Source: JAHEFT01 sp963700705 (lineage in GTDB: Bacteria > Pseudomonadota > Gammaproteobacteria > Xanthomonadales > SZUA-36). From it: DNA of 64,000 bases. The position numbers were made by a program, and so were the translations under genes. This document shows, piece by piece, positions 26,083-35,678 of this stretch. Below the pieces are notes generated by a model that did no database searches, was not told the DNA's origin, and saw only the letters and a list, made by a program, of their open reading frames with translations. The stretch is taken from contig CAVOYQ010000018.1 in NCBI GenBank assembly GCA_963700705.1, forward strand, positions 179,688-243,687, in the 5' to 3' direction. Each line of letters starts with the position of its first letter. Within the stretch, counting starts at the first letter, position 1.

Positions 26083-27343
26083 GCTACGAAGCCGGATTGT
26101 TCTCTCGTTTCTGTTACTCGGCACATTGCTGAGTGCGCTTTTTGCGGTCAGTTCCCTTGCCCTCCAGGATTATCTCGAAGACCAGCTCATTGGTGCGACG
26201 CTGGCACAGGAACTGGATGATTACATCAGCCAGCTTCGTATAGACCCATCCGTGGTCGAGCCGTTTTACACCCGGATCCAGGGTTATATCACCCGCCCTG
26301 GCGACCCGAACCACACGGTGAGCGCCGAGGTTCGGGACCTTGCCAGCGGTGTTCACGAAGTCAGGATCTCGAAAGGGGTTTTCAAAGTTGCCGTCAGGAA
26401 AGAGCAGGATCTCTGGGCTTTTCTGATCTACGACGTCAGTGAGAACCGGAGAATCAAGAAGCAACTGATTTTTGCGCTGGTGGGCGTGGTTCTCGCGTTC
26501 TCGGCTTTTTCATTCATGCTGGGCACCTGGTCTTCCCGCCGGGTGATGAAACCCGTGACGGATCTGGCTGCCCGGCTGGACACACTCACCGAGGACAGCA
26601 AGCCGGAACGTATGTCCGAGCATTTTGCTGACGATGAAGTCGGTCAGCTGGCTGCCGCCCTCGACAGTTATGCCGATCGCCTGCACCAGCTGGTTGAGCG
26701 CGACCGTGAGTTCAATGCCGATGTCAGCCACGAATTACGTTCACCCCTGACAGTGATTACCGGAGCTACCGAATTGTTGCTGGCACAGCCGGACCTGGAG
26801 CCCAAGGTGCGTACGCGCTTGCTGAGGATTGCACGCGCCGCCCGGCAATCTGCCGATATCACCACTGCACTGCTCCACATGGTTCGGGCGGAGCAGGGCA
26901 TCGACACCGACAGCACCTCCCAAAATGTCGGCCGGGTCGTCAACGAAGTTGTGCACCTCTACGAACCGCTGGTCGGCAACAAGCCACTGACTCTTCGCGT
27001 GGTGGAAGAGGACAAGGTCAGTGTCATCGCTCCGGAATCCGTGATCTCGGTGACCGTCGGAAACCTGATTGGCAACGCCATGCGCTATACGCTCGAGGGG
27101 GAAGTCGTTATCACGATCGGTAATGGGCGGGTCAAGGTCGAAGACACCGGTCCGGGCATTCCGGAGAAGGACCTGGCCCGGGTGTTCGATCGCCATTACC
27201 GTGGCCAGAACATCAGCGGCAAGGGAGCGGGACTCGGGCTCGCGATCGTAAAACGCCTGTGTGAGCTGTACGGTTGGTCAATCCACTTCAGCAACCGCAA
27301 AACAGGTGGTTTGTGTGCGGAATTGAGGTTTTTCGGAGAGTGA
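26066..27343 (+). CDS. Membrane sensor histidine kinase
   Basis: 425 aa. TM1 (about 10-33), a periplasmic sensor of about 100 residues, TM2 (about 133-153) and a HAMP-like linker (RVMKPVTDLAARL). The HisKA domain has phosphoacceptor His222 (DVSHELRSPLTVI). The HATPase has GNAMRYTLEG, DTGPGI and GAGLGLAIVKRL. Cognate partner of the response regulator it overlaps. The periplasmic domain carries no family signature I recognise. The zinc-ribbon gene starts 1 bp after the stop and is likely in the same operon. Confidence 0.9.
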   Translation: MQYRRRLRSRIVLSFLLLGTLLSALFAVSSLALQDYLEDQLIGATLAQELDDYISQLRIDPSVVEPFYTRIQGYITRPGDPNHTVSAEVRDLASGVHEVRISKGVFKVAVRKEQDLWAFLIYDVSENRRIKKQLIFALVGVVLAFSAFSFMLGTWSSRRVMKPVTDLAARLDTLTEDSKPERMSEHFADDEVGQLAAALDSYADRLHQLVERDREFNADVSHELRSPLTVITGATELLLAQPDLEPKVRTRLLRIARAARQSADITTALLHMVRAEQGIDTDSTSQNVGRVVNEVVHLYEPLVGNKPLTLRVVEEDKVSVIAPESVISVTVGNLIGNAMRYTLEGEVVITIGNGRVKVEDTGPGIPEKDLARVFDRHYRGQNISGKGAGLGLAIVKRLCELYGWSIHFSNRKTGGLCAELRFFGE

Positions 27344-27344
27344 C

Positions 27345-27722
27345 ATGACTATCATTTCATGCCCGGAATGCGGCAAGAACATCTCCAGCCGGGCCGTGAT
27401 CTGCAATTATTGTGGAGCCCGGCTGGGTGAGGTAACCGAGGAGGATTTGCGCGTATACCAGGCGCGGAGACTCCGTGACCGGATTTATCGATTGAACATG
27501 ATCAGTTACGCAGTGATCACCGCCTTCATTGCGTCCTGTTGCTGGTATTGGCTGGAATCGCGGGGATTCTCACAAACAACGACCCCCTGGCCCTTCGTGC
27601 TGATGGGAATAGCGGCCATCGCCTACCTGGTGGTCAGGGCATTCCTGTTCAAAAGTCGCCAGCAGCTCAAATCAATGCGGGCAGCCGCAAAAATGAGTAG
27701 TGACTTAAGGAGAAATCTTTAG
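27345..27722 (+). CDS. Zinc-ribbon membrane protein of unknown function
   Basis: 125 aa. An N-terminal zinc ribbon with Cys6, Cys9, Cys20 and Cys23 (CPECG, CNYCG) is followed by a basic amphipathic linker and two transmembrane helices (about 51-70 and 83-102), with a cytoplasmic basic tail ending DLRRNL. Last gene of the pilT-pilU-regulator-kinase run. Its 3' 195 bp (27528-27722) are duplicated 12,072 bp downstream at the far side of the accessory island. Because the last 55 bp differ between copies while the central 126 bp are identical, its present 3' end may have come from recombination. Confidence 0.75.
   Translation: MTIISCPECGKNISSRAVICNYCGARLGEVTEEDLRVYQARRLRDRIYRLNMISYAVITAFIASCCWYWLESRGFSQTTTPWPFVLMGIAAIAYLVVRAFLFKSRQQLKSMRAAAKMSSDLRRNL
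27528..27722 (+). repeat. Left 195-bp direct repeat (3' end of zinc-ribbon gene)
   Basis: Matches 39600-39794. Positions 27542-27667 (126 bp) are identical to 39614-39739. The last 55 bp diverge at DNA level but encode nearly the same residues. Left boundary of the accessory island. Confidence 0.9.
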
Positions 27723-28214
27723 TTGTAGTGACTCAGACTTGATCTTGCAGACAATGTCTAAATAGGTCAGATTCAGTCTTCCTTTGTTGTACGCAAAGCA
27801 GACCTCCAAAAGATGCGAAATTCAACGGCTCTGAGGGCAGCTAACGGCCAGGAACGGTTATTCGCGAATCACGCCCGCTTTGGAGATGTTGGCTCAGTTG
27901 GCGTCAATAGAGGGAGTGCTTTACTGACACTGATTTGGGAATGAAGCCATTGTGTGCGCCAGGACCACAAACGAATACTTCCAGTATTTGTTTGGGCCAT
28001 GGGATTGCCATCTCACCAGGACCGTCAGTCCAGGCTACCATGCTTGCGCAACCACACCAAGACCGTGCCGCGACCCTGGATACCATAGGGGCGCTTCGGC
28101 TCGCCGCTGAACCCGAATGTGCACCTGCGCATACTGTTCCTCGATGGGACCACGCTCGATAGCCGCCCCTGACTCGGCGCGTTTTTTCGTGTTGACCTGG
28201 CATACAATGCAGGC
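27723..28214. other. 492-bp stretch without an intact gene, left edge of island
   Basis: No intact coding region on either strand. It begins right after the zinc-ribbon stop. The only recognisable content is a short transposase-like piece at 28089-28172. No convincing promoter, tRNA or terminator was seen. It looks like decayed mobile DNA. Confidence 0.5.
28089..28172 (+). pseudogene. Possible IS91-type transposase remnant
   Basis: A 27-codon stretch preceded by an in-frame stop reads GRFGSPLNPNVHLRILFLDG, which resembles the RFGSALNLNIHFHMLFLDG segment of IS91-family (Y2) transposases. The rest of the gene is absent. The match is short, so the call is tentative. Confidence 0.35.
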
Positions 28215-29093
28215 ATGCCTCCCAACTTCTCTAAGCTGTTTGACCGGCCCGTGATTATCCTGGCGGCGCCGCGGTCGGGCAGCACCTTGTTATTCGAGAC
28301 GCTTTCCGAGGCCAGGGATGCCTGGACCATTGGCGACGAAAGCCACCAGGTCATCGAAGGGGTAAAGGCGCTCAACCCGAATTCCGGGTTGGTAAGTTCC
28401 AATCGACTGACGGAAGCTCATGCAAGTGAACCGGTCATCCGGTTCATACGCTCGCGCTTTGCCCGCCTGCTCAGAGACCGGGATGGTCGTGAGTATTTTC
28501 GTCACCGCACGATCACGCATTTGCGCTTTATCGAGAAAACCCCGAAAAACGCCTTGCGTGTCCCGTTCATGGAAAAAGTTTTTCCCAATGCCCTCTACAT
28601 TTTTTTATTTCGGGACGTGCGCGCAAACATCAGCAGCATCATGGAGGCCTGGCGCGCCCGTCGTTGGGTGACTTATCCGCAATTACGCGGGTGGCAGGGT
28701 TCGCCATGGTCGTTGTTGCTGCCGCCAGGGTGGCAGGAATTGAACGGACGGTCACTCGAGGAAATTGCCGCGTTTCAATGGCACAGTGCCAACCGGATCG
28801 TGCTCGAGGATTTACAGAAAATCCCCAGCCGGCGGTGGACCACGGTGAACTACCAGTCGCTGCTGGACGAGCCTGAAACGACGATTGAAAGACTTTGTGA
28901 ATTTTCTGGCCTGGCAATGGATGACCGTTTGCGCACGAGACTGAAAAACCCGCTTCCTTTGTCACGGTACACGCATACCCAACCGGCTGCAGACAAGTGG
29001 CGCAAGAACGAACGTGAAATCGAGTCTGTGCTGGATTCGCTGCGTGATATCGAGGCGCGGTTAAAATTGCTTGGTTACCGGCGTACGAGCTGA
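28215..29093 (+). CDS. Sulfotransferase family protein
   Basis: 292 aa cytoplasmic protein. The PAPS 5'-phosphosulfate loop is at residues 17-24 (AAPRSGST), and a 3'-phosphate region is near 129-146 (FLFRDVRANISSIMEAW). The conserved WHSANR..LEDL and YQSLLDEPETTIERLCEFSGL segments typical of bacterial sulfotransferases follow. Acceptor unknown. First intact gene of the island; the downstream amidohydrolase is on the opposite strand, so it appears monocistronic. Confidence 0.8.
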   Translation: MPPNFSKLFDRPVIILAAPRSGSTLLFETLSEARDAWTIGDESHQVIEGVKALNPNSGLVSSNRLTEAHASEPVIRFIRSRFARLLRDRDGREYFRHRTITHLRFIEKTPKNALRVPFMEKVFPNALYIFLFRDVRANISSIMEAWRARRWVTYPQLRGWQGSPWSLLLPPGWQELNGRSLEEIAAFQWHSANRIVLEDLQKIPSRRWTTVNYQSLLDEPETTIERLCEFSGLAMDDRLRTRLKNPLPLSRYTHTQPAADKWRKNEREIESVLDSLRDIEARLKLLGYRRTS

Positions 29094-29145
29094 TCGGGCG
29101 GTTTATCCAGCAAGACTAACCTGGGAGAGGCGAGTGTATCCAGTT

Positions 29146-30714
29146 TCAGGGAACGTTTCTCCGAATCACCCTGCCGGGCAGATTTCCGCTGACCGCACCG
29201 TTTGCAAACACCGAGATGCCATTGACCCACACCTGGCTGATGCCGGAACTCAGGGCTTGGGAGTCCTCAATGGTGGCACGATCAATAACCGTTTCCGCAT
29301 CAAACAGCACCAGGTCGGCTTTCATGCCCGGGCGAATCAGGCCGCGGTCGGTGAAGCCCATGTGGGCGGCGGAAAGGCCGGACATTTTATGCACCGCTGT
29401 TTCCAGGCTGAGGGCGTGCAATTCCCGTACGTAACGGCCCAGCACACGCGGGAAGCTGCCGCGCGCACGAGGGTGGAGATCGACGATTCCACCGTCTGTA
29501 CAGATGTTGGTGTGCGGCCAGTTCAACAAGTCCAGTATGTCGGATTCGATCATGCTGGTGCCAATCATGTGATCGGCTGATTTTCCGGTTTCCGCGGTCA
29601 TGGCTTCCGATTCGTTGATCAGTTGCACAAATGCCGTGGCCGCATCGACGTTTCGCAGCGCGGCGATTTCGGTCAGGCTCATACCGACGTATTCCGGTTG
29701 CGGGTCGAACTGGGTTAACAGGATGCCGTCGGGTGGCGCCAGTTCGGTCAGTGCCAGTTCAACTTCGGCGCGGTCGTTCACATCGCGCCCGGGTAGCAGC
29801 ACCATCAGGTTGGATTGCCAGTATTCGTAGGGGTAGATATCCGCAGTGATGTCAATGCCTTCTTCGCGTGCAGCGTCCAGAAGCGCCAGGACATCCGGCG
29901 CATGACCCCACAACCGCTTCATGGCCAGCTTGATGTGTGAAATCTGCACCGGCATGCCGGTGGCGCGACCAATCTCGATGATCTCGGCCAGGGCTGCTTC
30001 AAAGTAACGGTCTTCGCTGCGGATGTGGGCGATGTAGCGCCCGCCTTGCTGTGCGGTCAGGCGCGCCAGTTGCAGCACTTCGGCCGGGTCGGAGTAAATA
30101 CCCGGATCGTATTCAAGGCCCCCGGCCAGGCCGATCGCGCCGGCGTCGAGTTCCTGCAGCAGCAGGGTTTCCATGGTTTCTACTTCCGCCGCATTGGCCG
30201 TGCGCTTGTAGTCATCGCCCATGACCTGCTCACGAATGGTGTTGTGTCCCACGTAAGATGCGATGTTGATGGCAACCGGGTCGCTTGCCAAACGGGCATT
30301 GAATTCGGCCAGGGGAAAATGGGAGAAACCGTCCTGGCCGACGATGATGGTCGTAATGCCCTGGCTGACCACGTTGAGTGCCTCGGGGAACTCTGGAAGA
30401 TCGCCGTCGGCGTGCGAGTGCGTGTCGATAAATCCCGGCGCCAGAACCTGGCCGCCGCCATCGACAACGGTTTCACCCGGCAAGGCGTCCAGTTCACCGA
30501 TGGCCTGGATGGTGTCTCCGGAGATTCGCACCGAGGCGGGCATGCCGGGCTCGCCGCTGCCATCGATGACCAGTACATTACTGATCAGCCAGCTGTCGGG
30601 CACCGGTGCCAAAGTAACCGGTGCTCCGGGCTCATCCCGTTGACAGCCTGCCAGGGCAAGGCTTGTGGCGAATGCGAGGGTAAAGCGGAATAGCAGCCAT
30701 CGGTTGGTGTTCAT
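29146..30714 (-). CDS. N-acyl-D-amino-acid deacylase-like amidohydrolase lipoprotein
   Basis: 522 aa. Lipoprotein signal with LAGC (Cys24). TIM-barrel amidohydrolase of the D-aminoacylase family: the first metal motif THSHADGD (His99, His101) is followed by GLEYDPGIYSDP, HIRSEDRYFEAALAEI, ISHIKLAMK and the late CTDGGIV Asp. The family end, PRVLGRYVRE...TAVHKMSGLSA...IRPGMKADLVLFD, is present. Probably removes acyl groups or residues from D-amino-acid-containing substrates in the periplasm; exact substrate unknown. Divergent from the next amidohydrolase. Confidence 0.85.
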   Translation of the reverse strand: MNTNRWLLFRFTLAFATSLALAGCQRDEPGAPVTLAPVPDSWLISNVLVIDGSGEPGMPASVRISGDTIQAIGELDALPGETVVDGGGQVLAPGFIDTHSHADGDLPEFPEALNVVSQGITTIIVGQDGFSHFPLAEFNARLASDPVAINIASYVGHNTIREQVMGDDYKRTANAAEVETMETLLLQELDAGAIGLAGGLEYDPGIYSDPAEVLQLARLTAQQGGRYIAHIRSEDRYFEAALAEIIEIGRATGMPVQISHIKLAMKRLWGHAPDVLALLDAAREEGIDITADIYPYEYWQSNLMVLLPGRDVNDRAEVELALTELAPPDGILLTQFDPQPEYVGMSLTEIAALRNVDAATAFVQLINESEAMTAETGKSADHMIGTSMIESDILDLLNWPHTNICTDGGIVDLHPRARGSFPRVLGRYVRELHALSLETAVHKMSGLSAAHMGFTDRGLIRPGMKADLVLFDAETVIDRATIEDSQALSSGISQVWVNGISVFANGAVSGNLPGRVIRRNVP

Positions 30715-30824
30715 AGTCAGTCCTGATCAGGGTTCAGAGCACATCTTTGATACAATAATACCGCATGCCAGGGTTTCTCTTATCCTATACTCATGGCGTG
30801 TTTTGTGAACGCAGAATTCAACCG

Positions 30825-32640
30825 ATGAAGAGTAATAAACTTATGACCAACCGAACAGGGGTGGCGATTCTCACGTGGATGATTATCGTGTGCAGCACCG
30901 CGGCGAGCGCGGCGGAAATTCCGGCTGACACGGTCTATCGCAATGGGCGGATCTACACGGTCGATGGCCGTAACAGTGAGCAGGAAGCACTGGCTGTGCG
31001 GGACGGGGTAATCGTGTATATCGGTGACGATGCCGGTGCCGGGACTTTCATTGGCCCCGAGACGCGTGTCGTCATGCTGGGCGGACGGATGATGATGCCC
31101 GGACTCGTGGATGGGCATATGCATCCGCTCTCAGGCGGTTTGAAACTTCTTGCATGCAGCCTGGACTACGAAGCCCTCTCCGTTGAGCAGTTTCGGACCA
31201 GGATCCAGGCCTGCATCGATAGCACGCGTGACCAGGAGCCTGACGGCTGGCTGGAAGTTGAGAGTTGGTTCCAGCAGAATATGCTGCCGCCAGGGAGCGA
31301 AGTGACTTTCAAGGACCTCGATGTACTGGACACGAAACGTCCGATCCTGGTCCACTCTTCGTTTGGCCACACGACACTGGCCAACTCGCGGGCGATGGAT
31401 CTGGCGAAAATCACGCCGGCCACCCCTGACCCCGAAGCCGGCAAGATCGCGCATGACGCTGCCGGCCAGCCAACCGGTATCTTCGAGGATGCGGCCCAGG
31501 CGCTCTTCGATCCCTTGGTGCCGGCAACGACGGACGCCGAGCGGCTCTCAGCGGCCCAGGCATCGCTCGAGGCGATGCGGGCGCAGGGCATCACGACGTT
31601 TCTCGATGCCTCCGCCGATTCCGCAACGGTAGCCGCCTATGCGGCGCTGCAACGGCAAGGAAAATTGACCGCGCGCGCCCACTTCGCGATCGAGATAACG
31701 CCGGAAGAGGGGCGAAATCCGGACCAGGCCGTGAGTTCGCTCCTGCAGGTAGCGCGCCAGTTCGACCAGGGTCCGGTCACCGCTCAGCCGGCCATCACGG
31801 TGCGTAATGCCAAGCTGTACATGGATGGCGTCATCACGGCGCCGGCTTTCACGGGGGTGATGCTGGAGCCCTACCTGGTGAACCGGGGCACCGCCGAGAA
31901 ACCGGACTGGGTTTCCAGTGGCAATAAGGGACCGGCACCTTACTTTTCCGCCGACGTGCTGAAGGCGCTGCTGTTGAAACTGGCTGCTGCCGGTATCGAT
32001 CCTCACATCCATGCCGACGGTGATGGAGCAACCCGGTATTCGCTGGACGGCTTTGAAGCGATGCGCGAACAGTTTTCGGGCCGAGCAAATCCGCGCGTCC
32101 ATCGCACACGTCGAGATCGTTGACCCGTCAGATTTCCCGCGCTTCGGAGAGCTGGACGTGATTCCCGTTCCTTCTTTCCAGTGGGCCAAGCCAGCCTCCG
32201 ACACGATCGAAGGCGCCCGGGAATATCTCGGGCCGGCGCGCTTCAAATACATCGAGCCCGAGGGATTCCTCCACGAAGCGGGAGCACGGATTGCATACGG
32301 GAGCGACTGGCCGGTGGATCCGCTGGATGAGTGGTTCGGACTTAAAGTCGGCGTCACGAGGACGAACACCACTGCCGCCGGGCCGCAGTACTCCGGACGG
32401 CTCAGTGATGACCCCGGTCTCAGCCGGGAGACCGCGGTTCGCGCAATCACGATCAACTCATCCTATGAGCTTCACCAGGAGAACGAGACAGGATCGCTGG
32501 AAGTCGGCAAGCTCGCGGATTTCATCGTGCTGGACCGCAACCTGTTCGAGATTCCGGCAGAGGAAATCGCTGATATCACCGTGCTGTTGACCGTGGTGGG
32601 CGGCCAGGTCGTTTACCGGTCCGCTGCCGGTCTGCAATGA
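30825..32640 (+). CDS. YtcJ-like amidohydrolase (amidohydrolase_3), one frameshift
   Basis: About 604 aa after correction. A signal peptide (about 8-27) is followed by an amidohydrolase_3 domain: NGRIYTVDGRNSEQEALAVRDG, GLVDGHMHP (metal His pair), IHADGDGA (HxHxDG motif), then in a second frame RASIAHVEIVDPSDFPRF, YGSDWPVDP and the end GSLEVGKLADFIVLDR. Dropping one T from the TTTT at 32073-32076 joins them (EQFRAEQIRASIAHVE). Likely an exported metal-dependent hydrolase; substrate unknown. The stop overlaps the next start by ATGA. Confidence 0.82.
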
Positions 32641-34661
32641 CGATGCGCAAAGCGCCGGTCAGTAAGCAAGAAAGCCTGGCCTCAGCCATCGAGGCCCTGC
32701 GGGTTAACCGGCCGCTGCGCGCCGAGGAAACCTGCCGTGACTACCTGTTGCTCAAGCCCGGCTGCAAGGATCACATCAGGCTCCTCGGACATGCCCTTAT
32801 GAAGCAAGGGCGACTGCAGGAAGCCGAGGACCAGATTCGTTTCGCCCTGTCCATGGAACCGCAGTCGCCGTTGCTGCTGGAAGACCTTGGCAGCATCTTC
32901 GCCATGCAGAACCGGTTTGAAGAAGCGATTCCCTGGTTCCAGGCTGCGATAAAGCGGGAGCCACGGTTGCCACTTATCCACAAGAAGCTCGGCCAGGCAC
33001 TGGTGGCCATTGGAAGGGGTGAGGATGCCGACCAGGAGTTCCGGGAGTACCTGGAACTGGATGCCGACAAGGGCCTGGTCGCCAACGCCATTGAACACAT
33101 CCAAGCCGGGCATTTCGATGATGCGGAGGAAGCGCTGAAGAACATCCTTCGGGACAACCCGGACAATGTCGATGCCATGCGCTACCTGGCCGGTATCTAC
33201 TTTAGCAAGAAACTCCATTTGGACGATGCGGAGGCGCTGCTGCGACATGCGACACAAGTGGCACCGGGCTTTGTGGCCGCCTGGATGTTGCTCGGCCCGG
33301 TGCTGATGGAGCGCAACAAGTACCTTGATGCGATAGACGCTTTTAGCGAGGCAACCCGGCTTGCTCCCGAAGATGCCGAGGCCTGGGGCGGGCTGGGTAA
33401 CGCCCACGCCCGTGCCAGCAACGAGGAGGAAAGTGTCCAGGCTTTCGCAAAGTCCGTGGCCCTGAATCCGAAATCCGCGATCACGCAGATGGGGTATGCC
33501 CATGTACTGAAAGCCATCGGCGACCAGGCTGGCGCGCTACAGGCTTACCGCGCCGCCATCCGGGAAAAACCCGATTTCGGGGAGGTTTACTGGAGCATGG
33601 CCAACCTGAAAGTATTCAGATTCGAGAAACACGAAGTCGCAGCCATGGAGCAACAACTGGAAAACAAAGACCTGAAAACCAGCCCGGAGATTCATTTTCG
33701 CTTTTCACTTGGCAAAGCATACGAAGACCTTCGCGATTTCGACAAGGCGTGGCATTACTATCATTCCGGCAACCAGATTCAGCGCATGGAGGTTCAGTAC
33801 GACATCAACGAATTCGAATCGCGGCAATCGAAAATCATGGATGTATTCAGCGCGGAGTTTCTGGCGGAGCGCTCTGGTCATGGCTGCGAGGCGCCAGATC
33901 CCATTTTCATCGTTGGCCTGCCGCGCTCGGGATCCACGCTGATTGAACAGATTCTGGCCAGCCACAGCCAGGTGGAAGGAACATCCGAGCTGCCAATTCT
34001 GGGTATGATCGCGGGAAGCATCGGGCGTTACCGGCGCGACAACCTTCAGTACCCGGAGGCGGTCAGGGACCTTCGCGACAAGGACTTGAAAGCTTACGGT
34101 GAGCAGTACATGGACGAAACCCGCCGCCATCGATCGACGGACCGGCCGTACTTCACCGACAAACTGCCAAACAACTTTTCCCATATCGGCCTGGCCAGCC
34201 TGATATTGCCCAATGCAAAAATCATCAATACACGGCGGCATCCCCTGGACAGCTGTCTTGGGGCTTACAAGCAGCTGTTTGGCCATGGCCAGAACTTCAC
34301 GTACGACATGTTCGAAATTGCCGAGTATTACAAGCAGTACCATGCCGTCATGACACACTGGCATTCCGCCTTGCCCGGAAAGATTCTTGATGTGCACTAC
34401 GAAGAAACGGTAACGAATCTCGAAGGCCAGGTCAGGCGGGTTCTGGAATTCTGCGGACTACCGTTTGAAGATCAGTGCCTGCGGTTCTACGAAACTGAAC
34501 GCGCTGTGAAGACAGCCAGTTCCGAGCAGGTGCGCCAGCCCATCTATCGTGGGGCGCTTGGAAGATGGCGGCGTTATGAAAAACACCTCGATGACTGGAA
34601 AGGGGTGCTTGAGGATATCATCCGGGAATTGCCAGAAACCGTCAGGAACGCAGGCCTGTAA
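32637..34661 (+). CDS. TPR-repeat sulfotransferase
   Basis: 674 aa. The first 400 residues are tandem TPRs (about ten, e.g. LGHALMKQGRLQEAEDQIRF, LGNAHARASNEEESVQAFAK). They are followed by a sulfotransferase domain with the PAPS loop VGLPRSGSTLIEQIL near 427, TDKLPNNFSHIGL, NTRRHPLDSCLGAYKQLF and the C-terminal QPIYRGALGRWRRYEKHL. This two-part architecture is common in marine proteobacteria, where such genes neighbour TonB receptors. It may modify a peptide or protein bound by the TPRs. Translationally coupled to the upstream amidohydrolase. Confidence 0.85.
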   Translation: MTMRKAPVSKQESLASAIEALRVNRPLRAEETCRDYLLLKPGCKDHIRLLGHALMKQGRLQEAEDQIRFALSMEPQSPLLLEDLGSIFAMQNRFEEAIPWFQAAIKREPRLPLIHKKLGQALVAIGRGEDADQEFREYLELDADKGLVANAIEHIQAGHFDDAEEALKNILRDNPDNVDAMRYLAGIYFSKKLHLDDAEALLRHATQVAPGFVAAWMLLGPVLMERNKYLDAIDAFSEATRLAPEDAEAWGGLGNAHARASNEEESVQAFAKSVALNPKSAITQMGYAHVLKAIGDQAGALQAYRAAIREKPDFGEVYWSMANLKVFRFEKHEVAAMEQQLENKDLKTSPEIHFRFSLGKAYEDLRDFDKAWHYYHSGNQIQRMEVQYDINEFESRQSKIMDVFSAEFLAERSGHGCEAPDPIFIVGLPRSGSTLIEQILASHSQVEGTSELPILGMIAGSIGRYRRDNLQYPEAVRDLRDKDLKAYGEQYMDETRRHRSTDRPYFTDKLPNNFSHIGLASLILPNAKIINTRRHPLDSCLGAYKQLFGHGQNFTYDMFEIAEYYKQYHAVMTHWHSALPGKILDVHYEETVTNLEGQVRRVLEFCGLPFEDQCLRFYETERAVKTASSEQVRQPIYRGALGRWRRYEKHLDDWKGVLEDIIRELPETVRNAGL

Positions 34662-34702
34662 TTATTTCCTGGCATTGACCTGGTCGAGAAGGAGAGACTC
34701 TT

Positions 34703-35627
34703 TTATTCATAAGGCCAGCAGGCCAGGCCCTGTATCGCGTTGCGCAGGTCCATGGTCAGGTTGACGGACAGCAAGCGGCAGTTTGCTGCCAGATCATACA
34801 AGCTGACGGTAGAGGGAGACGATCCGCCGGCGACGATAGTATCGGAGAGCACACACAGCCCTCGCGCAAACCCCTGCCTGGCAACCCCGCTGGTGTCGCT
34901 GTGTGGATGCAACAGGTTTTTTGATTCATAAACGGGCACCGCCAGTGCACGATCTTCAGCGTCGGTGGTGCGGCCCGAATAGCGCAGCACATTGGCTTCA
35001 CTGTCGTTGAACAGCACGCCATCACGAAACGGGCGGGCGTTATGACTGCCCAACGGCAACTCCGCGGACATCAACACGGTTTTGCCGTTGAAATGCAGCA
35101 TGCCACCCGTGTGTCATGCCTGAAATGTACATGCCGTTGATGTCGCAATACACGTTGTTGATGTGCAGTTTGTTCAACATCAGCGGGCCCTTATCCGACC
35201 GGGGGTCAAATATCGACCCCTGAAACTGGAATTCCTTCTCCTTTACCTGCATGGCCCAGGCGAATTCATGTCTATCGAGGTCGAAGGCCAGGATGCTGTC
35301 GAAGCCGGTCGAGGCCAGGAAAAGCGTGCGCTCGTAGACGAAAATTTGATCGCAGTGTCTGAGGTAGCGGTTACGCCAGGACGCGATACGGCGAAAATCC
35401 GGCGAATAGGCAAACAACTCATCGCCGGCGACGAAGAAAACCCTCTCGCGATCGAAAGCGATGCCCCGGAATCCACGCTCCAAACCGCGGCCCTGCCAGT
35501 CGATATCGGATTTGTTCCAGTCCAGTGCCTGGATTACCGACTGTTGTTCCAGGTCAATGAGATAAACACCGCCGTGACTGCGAAGTGAATCGCTGCCGCG
35601 AACGACCGAAGTTGCAACGAGCTTCAA
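34703..35627 (-). CDS. Beta-propeller-like protein, possibly DUF4915/TIGR03032-type (one frameshift)
   Basis: About 307 aa after correction, from a TTG at 35627 with no signal peptide. Repeated short beta units (GVYLIDLEQQSVIQAL, RGIAFDRERVFFVAGDELFA, LFLASTGFDSILAFDL) and the segments LHINNVYCDINGMYISGM and LGSHNARPFRDGVLFNDSEA suggest a propeller of the DUF4915/TIGR03032 kind. One extra base at 35105 breaks the frame (THG/GMLHFNG). Function unknown. It lies between the TPR-sulfotransferase (convergent) and the TonB receptor, and may share their pathway. Confidence 0.6.
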
Positions 35628-35678
35628 AGCCGGTACTGTGTCTTGGTCTTGCTTGCCCGTGTTTCGCTACAATTATCG

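Noticed and set aside
32682..33503. 273-codon minus-strand frame within the TPR-sulfotransferase
   Set aside because: Shadow of the TPR repeats; no ribosome site or family similarity.
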